Made by a program: the position numbers and the translations under genes. A stretch of DNA of 64,000 nt from the NCBI RefSeq assembly GCF_001839655.2, contig NZ_CP056087.1:3906001-3970000 (forward strand), in the 5' to 3' direction. The stretch comes from Pseudomonas argentinensis (GTDB taxonomy: Bacteria; Pseudomonadota; Gammaproteobacteria; Pseudomonadales; Pseudomonadaceae). The notes beneath the pieces are model-generated. The model made no database searches and was not told the origin of the DNA. It saw nothing but the letters and a program-made list of their open reading frames with translations. How positions within the stretch are numbered: position 1 is the stretch's first letter; each line of letters opens with the position of its first letter. Of this stretch, positions 59,632 through 64,000 are shown piece by piece.

Positions 59632-60425
59632 GCCTGCGCCTGGCCGCCGTCGGGCTCAGGCACGGTAATGGCGTGCAGGCGCTGCAGGGCATCGACCTGA
59701 GCGTCGAGCAGGGTGAGCGGGTGGCGATCATCGGCCCGTCCGGTGCCGGCAAGTCGAGCCTGCTCAACCTGATGGCCACGGCCCTGGCGCCCAGCGAGGG
59801 CGAGCTGCAGGTGCTGGGCGAATGCCCATGGCAGCTATCTGCCCGCCAGCGCCAACGCCTGCGCACGCGCATCGCCCTGATCCACCAGGCGCCGCCCCTG
59901 CCGTTGCGCCAGCGGGTGGTCACCGCGGTGCTGGCCGGGCGCCTGGGCCAGTGGGGCCTGGCCAGGAGCCTGGTCAACCTGCTGCACCCACTGGACGTTC
60001 CCGGCGCCCGGGCGCAGCTGGACAAGCTGGACCTGGGTGACAAGCTGTTCGCCCGCTGCGGGCAACTTTCCGGCGGCCAGTTGCAGCGTGTCGGCATCGC
60101 CCGCGCCCTGTACCAGGGGCCGCAACTGCTGCTCGCCGACGAACCGGTCTCGGCCATGGATCCACGGCTGGCCGACCACACCCTGTCGCTGCTGGTCAGC
60201 CATGCCAGAGCCGGCGGGGTGACCCTGGTCGCCAGCCTGCACACGGTGGAACTGGCCCTGGCGCATTTTCCGCGCATCGTCGGTGTGCGTGACGGGCGCA
60301 TCACCTTCGACCTGCCGGCCGGCGAAGTCGACCCCGAACGCCTGCAGGCGCTGTATGCCAACGAACAGCTGAGCACAACCCGCGTTGATGAGCCTGCGCC
60401 GGGGGCCTGGGCGGCGCGATGCTGA
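59628..60425 (+). CDS. ABC transporter ATP-binding protein of the PhnC type
   Basis: This 265-residue ATPase shows Walker [12 protein letters not shown], the signature [15 protein letters not shown], Walker [13 protein letters not shown] and the H-loop in [13 protein letters not shown] 59628 overlaps the stop of the binding-protein gene (ATGA), and its own stop overlaps the next gene, so the four transporter genes are one tightly coupled unit. Confidence 0.93.
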   Translation: MSLRLAAVGLRHGNGVQALQGIDLSVEQGERVAIIGPSGAGKSSLLNLMATALAPSEGELQVLGECPWQLSARQRQRLRTRIALIHQAPPLPLRQRVVTAVLAGRLGQWGLARSLVNLLHPLDVPGARAQLDKLDLGDKLFARCGQLSGGQLQRVGIARALYQGPQLLLADEPVSAMDPRLADHTLSLLVSHARAGGVTLVASLHTVELALAHFPRIVGVRDGRITFDLPAGEVDPERLQALYANEQLSTTRVDEPAPGAWAARC

Positions 60426-61246
60426 ACCACGCTCACCGCGACCCCGCTGCCCTGCCGCGCCTGGCGTTCGCGCTGCTGGCCATCGCCCTGCTGTGGCCGG
60501 GCATGCAGCTGGCCGAACTGGATCTGGGCGTGCTGCTGCACCCGGACAGCGCCGGGTCCATGGGCAGCTTTCTCAAGGATTTCTGGCCACCGGCCCACAA
60601 TGAGGACTTCCTCACCCTGCTGCTGGACGCCACCCTGCAGACCCTGGCCATCGCCACCGCCGGCATGGCCCTGGCGCTGCTGCTGGCGGTGCCGGCGAGC
60701 CTCTTGGCCAGCCGTGCGCTGTCGCTCTCGGCAGCCTCGCGCGCGGGCCAGTCGAGTGCGCTGGGCCGTTGGCTGCGCTGGCCGGTGCGCGGCGCGCTGA
60801 TCGTGCTGCGCAGCGTGCCGGAAATCGTCTGGGCGCTGCTGTTCGTGCGCGCCGTGGGCCTGGGACCGACCGCCGGGGTGCTGGCCATCGCCATCACCTA
60901 CGCGGGCATGCTCGGCAAGGTCTACGCGGAAATCTTCGAGTCGGTGGACCTGCGCCCGGTGCACGCCCTGTTGCACAGCGGCAGCGGGCGCCTGGCCGCC
61001 TTCGCCTATGGCGTGCTGCCGGCCGCCGCCGCGGAGCTGACCTCCTACACGGTGTACCGCTGGGAATGTGCGGTGCGCGCCTCGGTGGTGATGGGTTTCG
61101 TCGGTGCCGGCGGCCTGGGCCAGCAAATCGACCTGTCGATGCGCATGTTCGCCGGTGCCGAAGTGGCCAGCATGCTGCTGACCTTTCTGGTGCTGGTGTT
61201 GCTGGCTGACCAGCTCAGCCGCCTGCTGCGCGGGAGGTTCACATGA
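60419..61246 (+). CDS. PhnE-like ABC transporter permease 1
   Basis: This 275-residue inner-membrane protein has about six hydrophobic helices and the PhnE/PtxC-type EAA loop region ([33 protein letters not shown]) that contacts the ATPase. It starts inside the end of the ATPase gene. With permease 2 it forms a heterodimeric channel, the two genes having arisen by an old duplication. Confidence 0.92.
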   Translation: MLNHAHRDPAALPRLAFALLAIALLWPGMQLAELDLGVLLHPDSAGSMGSFLKDFWPPAHNEDFLTLLLDATLQTLAIATAGMALALLLAVPASLLASRALSLSAASRAGQSSALGRWLRWPVRGALIVLRSVPEIVWALLFVRAVGLGPTAGVLAIAITYAGMLGKVYAEIFESVDLRPVHALLHSGSGRLAAFAYGVLPAAAAELTSYTVYRWECAVRASVVMGFVGAGGLGQQIDLSMRMFAGAEVASMLLTFLVLVLLADQLSRLLRGRFT

Positions 61247-62010
61247 GGCGCCTGGGCAACCTGCTGCTGGTGCTGGGCATCGCCGCGGCGGTGGTCGGCT
61301 CCTTCGTCTATCTCGGCCTGGACCTGGCCGGCCTGTTCGGCGCCGACAGCCTCGGGCAGATGGGCAGCTACGCCGCGCGCTTTCTCAGCCCCGACTTCAG
61401 CGCCAGCCACCTGCAGGCCACCGCCCATGGCGCGATGGAAACCCTGGCCATGTCGGCCGTGGGTACGCTGCTCGCCGCCCTGCTCGGCCTACTGCTGGCG
61501 CTGCCGGCAGCCGGTCGCCTGGGTGCCCTCGCCCAGGCTGCCACACGGCTGCTGCTCAATGCCCTGCGCGCCATTCCCGAGCTGGTGTGGGCGGTGCTGA
61601 TGGTGCTGGCCGCAGGCCTGGGCCCCAACGCCGGCACTCTGGCGTTGGCCCTGCACACCGCTGGCGTGCTCGGCCGGCTGTTCGCCGAGGCCCTGGAGAA
61701 CACCCCGCCGGAGCCGGCGGACGCCATTCGCCTGCAGGGCGGCGGCGCCTGGGCCGCGTTCTGCTACGGCACCCTGCCGGCGTTGTGGCCGCAGTTGCTG
61801 GCCTACAGCCTGTACCGCTGGGAGAACAACATCCGCATGGCGGCGATCATGGGCTTCGTCGGTGCCGGCGGCCTGGGGCAGATGCTCTATGTCAGCCTGA
61901 GCCTGTTCCAGGAAGCCCAGGCCGCCACGGTGATCCTCGCCATGTTGCTGCTGGTGCTGGCGGTGGATGCCTTCAGTGGCTGGACGCGGCAGCGCTGGGT
62001 GCGCAATTAA
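61243..62010 (+). CDS. PhnE-like ABC transporter permease 2
   Basis: This 255-residue permease is related to its upstream neighbour: both contain [16 protein letters not shown] followed by a [11 protein letters not shown] segment. Its coupling loop reads LFAEALENTPPEPADAIRLQ. The ATGA overlap with permease 1 shows coupling. The operon ends here; 66 bp separate it from uvsE, which may be co-transcribed. Confidence 0.92.
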   Translation: MRRLGNLLLVLGIAAAVVGSFVYLGLDLAGLFGADSLGQMGSYAARFLSPDFSASHLQATAHGAMETLAMSAVGTLLAALLGLLLALPAAGRLGALAQAATRLLLNALRAIPELVWAVLMVLAAGLGPNAGTLALALHTAGVLGRLFAEALENTPPEPADAIRLQGGGAWAAFCYGTLPALWPQLLAYSLYRWENNIRMAAIMGFVGAGGLGQMLYVSLSLFQEAQAATVILAMLLLVLAVDAFSGWTRQRWVRN

Positions 62011-62076
62011 TCCGGGAGCGCCGCGGCCACGCCCGTGGTCAGATTTCGTCTGCAGCCCTGATTCCGAGACCCGTCC

Positions 62077-63102
62077 ATGCCCGTACCCCGCATTGGCTTC
62101 GCCTGCCAGTACCGCCACCCTGACCGCAGCCTGCCAGCCGGCGAGCTGAAGATCATCGAGGCTGCCTTCAACCCGCGCACCACCACCCTGCGCTGGATGG
62201 ACAGCGTGGCGCCCGCCGTGGCCCACGACAAGCTCGCGGAAATCGTCGAGCACAACCTGCTGGCCCAGTTGCGCCTGCTCGCCTATGTGGTCACCCTGCC
62301 CGAGCCGCTGCAGATGCTGCGCCTGAGCAGTGACCTGCTGCCGTTCTACAGCCACCCCAAGGTCGCCGCCTTCTACCAGCAAGCGGAGATGCAGCAGCGC
62401 CTGATCGAGGGCTTCGCAGCCATTGGCGAGGTGGCGCGCGCCGCCAACATTCGTCTGTCCATGCACCCGGGCCAGTACTGCGTGCTGGGCTCGGATCGCC
62501 CCGATGTGGTGGAAAACAGCCTCGCCGAGTTCGAATACCACGCCGACATGATCCGCATGATGGGTTACGGGCGGACCTTTCAGGACTTCAAGTGCAACCT
62601 GCATATCGCCGGCAAGCTGGGCGGCGACGGCATTCGCGCGGTGTGGCCGCGGCTGTCCCATGAGGCGCGCCAGTGCATCACCTTCGAGAATGACGAGAAG
62701 ACCTACGGCGTGGATGCCTGCCTGGCCCTGGCCGATCTCGCCCCCGTGGTGCTCGACGTGCACCACTGCTGGATCCACGAGGACGACTACATCGACCCGC
62801 ACAGCGAGCGCGTGGCGCGGATCATCGACAGCTGGCGCGGGGTACGCCCGACCATGCACCTCTCGCAACCCCAGGAACGCCTGCAGGAACTGGGGCTGAG
62901 TGCCGGGCAGAAGCTGGAAATGCCCGAGGTGCTGGCGGTGGCGCCCAAGCGCGAGCTGTACGGCCACAGCGCGCGGATGTGGAACGAATGGACGAATCGC
63001 TACGTGCTGCAGTTCCTGGATCGCTTCGACATCATGTTCGAAGCCAAGGACAAGAACGTGGCGACCCTGGAGTTCTACGCGCTCTACCTGAAAAGCGCCT
63101 AG
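62077..63102 (+). CDS. uvsE: UV damage endonuclease UvsE (UVDE)
   Basis: This 341-residue TIM-barrel endonuclease nicks DNA 5' to UV photoproducts and some abasic sites. It starts RIGFACQYRHPDRSLPAGE. Metal-binding residues are visible in RLSMHPGQYCVL, HIAGKLGG, FENDEKTYG, DVHHCWIHEDDY and MHLSQPQER. UvdE occurs patchily in bacteria. It follows the selenium transporter closely, but no functional link is apparent. Confidence 0.93.
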   Translation: MPVPRIGFACQYRHPDRSLPAGELKIIEAAFNPRTTTLRWMDSVAPAVAHDKLAEIVEHNLLAQLRLLAYVVTLPEPLQMLRLSSDLLPFYSHPKVAAFYQQAEMQQRLIEGFAAIGEVARAANIRLSMHPGQYCVLGSDRPDVVENSLAEFEYHADMIRMMGYGRTFQDFKCNLHIAGKLGGDGIRAVWPRLSHEARQCITFENDEKTYGVDACLALADLAPVVLDVHHCWIHEDDYIDPHSERVARIIDSWRGVRPTMHLSQPQERLQELGLSAGQKLEMPEVLAVAPKRELYGHSARMWNEWTNRYVLQFLDRFDIMFEAKDKNVATLEFYALYLKSA

Positions 63103-63131
63103 CTTGCCGATGCCGCTTCCTTGGCCTGGGT

Positions 63132-64000
63132 TTATGCGCCTGCGGCGTGCTGCTCCCAGCCGCCACCCAGGGCGCGGTACAGGCCGACCAGCGCCAGGCA
63201 GGTCGCCTGGCGGCTGTCCAGCAAGTCTTCCTCGCTGCTCAGCAAGGCCTGCTGCACGCTCAGCACGTTGAGGTAATCCACCGTGCCCTGCTGGTATTGC
63301 AACTCGGCGTTGGCCAGGGCCACGCGGCTCTGCTCGACCGCTTCCTGCAATCGGTCATGGCGACGTTGCTGGGCCTGGTAGGCGGCCATGGCGTCGTCCA
63401 CTTCGTGCCAGGCGCCGAGCACGGTGCGCTGGTAGGCGACGGCCGATTCCTGCTGCTGCGCCTCGCGCAATTGCAGGGTGCCGCGCCGGCGTCCGCCATC
63501 GAACAGCGGCACGCTGATCGCCGGGCCGATGGCGAAGCGATGGGCGGACCAGCCGTCCAGGTCCCCCAGCTGCAACGCCTGCAGGCCGAGGTCGCCGGAC
63601 AGGGTGATGCGCGGATAGAAGTCCGCCTCGGCCACGCCGATGCTGGCGGTGGCCGCATGCAGTTGGGCCTCGGCCTGGCGAATGTCCGGGCGGCGGCTGG
63701 CCAGTTCGCTGGGCAGGCCGACCGGCACGCGTAGCGGCCCCCTGGGAATCTCGGTCGTCTCGCCCAATTCCGCCTGCAGGCTGCCGGGGGCCTGGCCGAG
63801 CAACAGCGCCAGGGCGTTGCCCAGCCGCCGTTCGCGCAGGCGCAGCGGCTCCAGGCGTGCCTCCAGGGACGCCACCCGGGAGGCCGCCTCGGCCACTTCC
63901 AAGTGGGTGGCCACGCCGTCGTCCAGGCGCGTCTGGTTGAGGGTCAGGCTGCGCTGGGCGATCTGCAGGTTCTGTTCGGTGATCAAACGCAGTTGCTGGG
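63132..64000 (-). CDS. Efflux outer-membrane factor (NodT/OprM family), C-terminal part
   Basis: This is the C-terminal 289 or so codons of a TolC-like channel; the gene continues past the right edge of the window. Two coiled-coil hairpin sections are seen (RLDDGVATHLEVAEAASRVASLEARLEPLRLRE and ELQYQQGTVDYLNVLSVQQALLSSE), as well as the SRRPDIRQAEAQLHAATASIGVAEADFYPRITL segment typical of RND outer-membrane partners. The lipoprotein N-terminus is not in the window. Partner pump genes probably lie further right. Confidence 0.9.
   Translation of the reverse strand, partial: QQLRLITEQNLQIAQRSLTLNQTRLDDGVATHLEVAEAASRVASLEARLEPLRLRERRLGNALALLLGQAPGSLQAELGETTEIPRGPLRVPVGLPSELASRRPDIRQAEAQLHAATASIGVAEADFYPRITLSGDLGLQALQLGDLDGWSAHRFAIGPAISVPLFDGGRRRGTLQLREAQQQESAVAYQRTVLGAWHEVDDAMAAYQAQQRRHDRLQEAVEQSRVALANAELQYQQGTVDYLNVLSVQQALLSSEEDLLDSRQATCLALVGLYRALGGGWEQHAAGA

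Noticed and set aside
58780..62010. Phosphonate uptake system
   Set aside because: The proteins are PhnD/C/E-like, but no phosphonate breakdown gene is near and the selD-mnmH pair is divergent from it, so selenium oxyanion transport is preferred.

Overview
The window is about 63% G+C, densely coded and bacterial. It reads as a Pseudomonas (or very close relative) chromosome. The signs are PAS-PAS and HAMP chemoreceptors, CHASE4-PAS-GGDEF-EAL and GAF-EAL proteins, a selD/mnmH pair facing a PhnD-type ABC transporter, LysR, MerR and ArsR regulators paired with MFS pumps, and many GTAG-type REP palindromes with a matching REP-associated transposase gene. The species was not determined. No rRNA, tRNA or CRISPR array was seen.

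Left part (1-20.2 kb), mostly core and metabolic: a zinc alcohol dehydrogenase; a LacI-type regulator before an acid-sugar dehydratase of the enolase superfamily; a chemoreceptor with its extra domain at the C-terminus; two paralogous small proteins of unknown function; several small hypothetical genes; a ClpP-like orphan; a short-chain dehydrogenase; a YdeP-like molybdopterin oxidoreductase; a YcaC-type hydrolase facing a LysR regulator; and the 1355-residue helicase HrpA.

Middle part (20.2-41.4 kb), more accessory: an A+T-rich Mrr-type restriction endonuclease gene; an amidase/permease operon (LuxR regulator opposite) in which a 268-bp palindromic element sits exactly where the permease start codon should be; a lipoprotein gene split by an in-frame stop; a ProQ/FinO protein; a decayed chemoreceptor fragment; a signalling cluster (hybrid histidine kinase, GAF-EAL protein, PAS-PAS chemoreceptor, truncated SoxR remnant); a TonB-dependent receptor; a thioredoxin-reductase-like flavoprotein; and a C4-like antisense RNA leader controlling an operon of very small ORFs.

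Right part (41.4-64 kb): a set of small regulator-plus-target modules with readable operators. These are MerR/MFS (19-bp promoter spacer over a palindrome), ArsR/quinone oxidoreductase/monooxygenase (three copies of one palindrome), LysR/MFS, and MarR/EamA/MFS (perfect 7-4-7 palindrome). A large CHASE4-PAS-GGDEF-EAL gene also lies here. Inverted REP pairs (REPINs) punctuate the gaps, and their likely mobiliser, a RAYT transposase, lies between copies at 55.5-56.4 kb. Next come mnmH and selD, and opposite them a four-gene ABC transporter probably supplying selenium oxyanions, so uptake and use of selenium sit together. The window ends with uvsE and the C-terminal part of an efflux outer-membrane factor.
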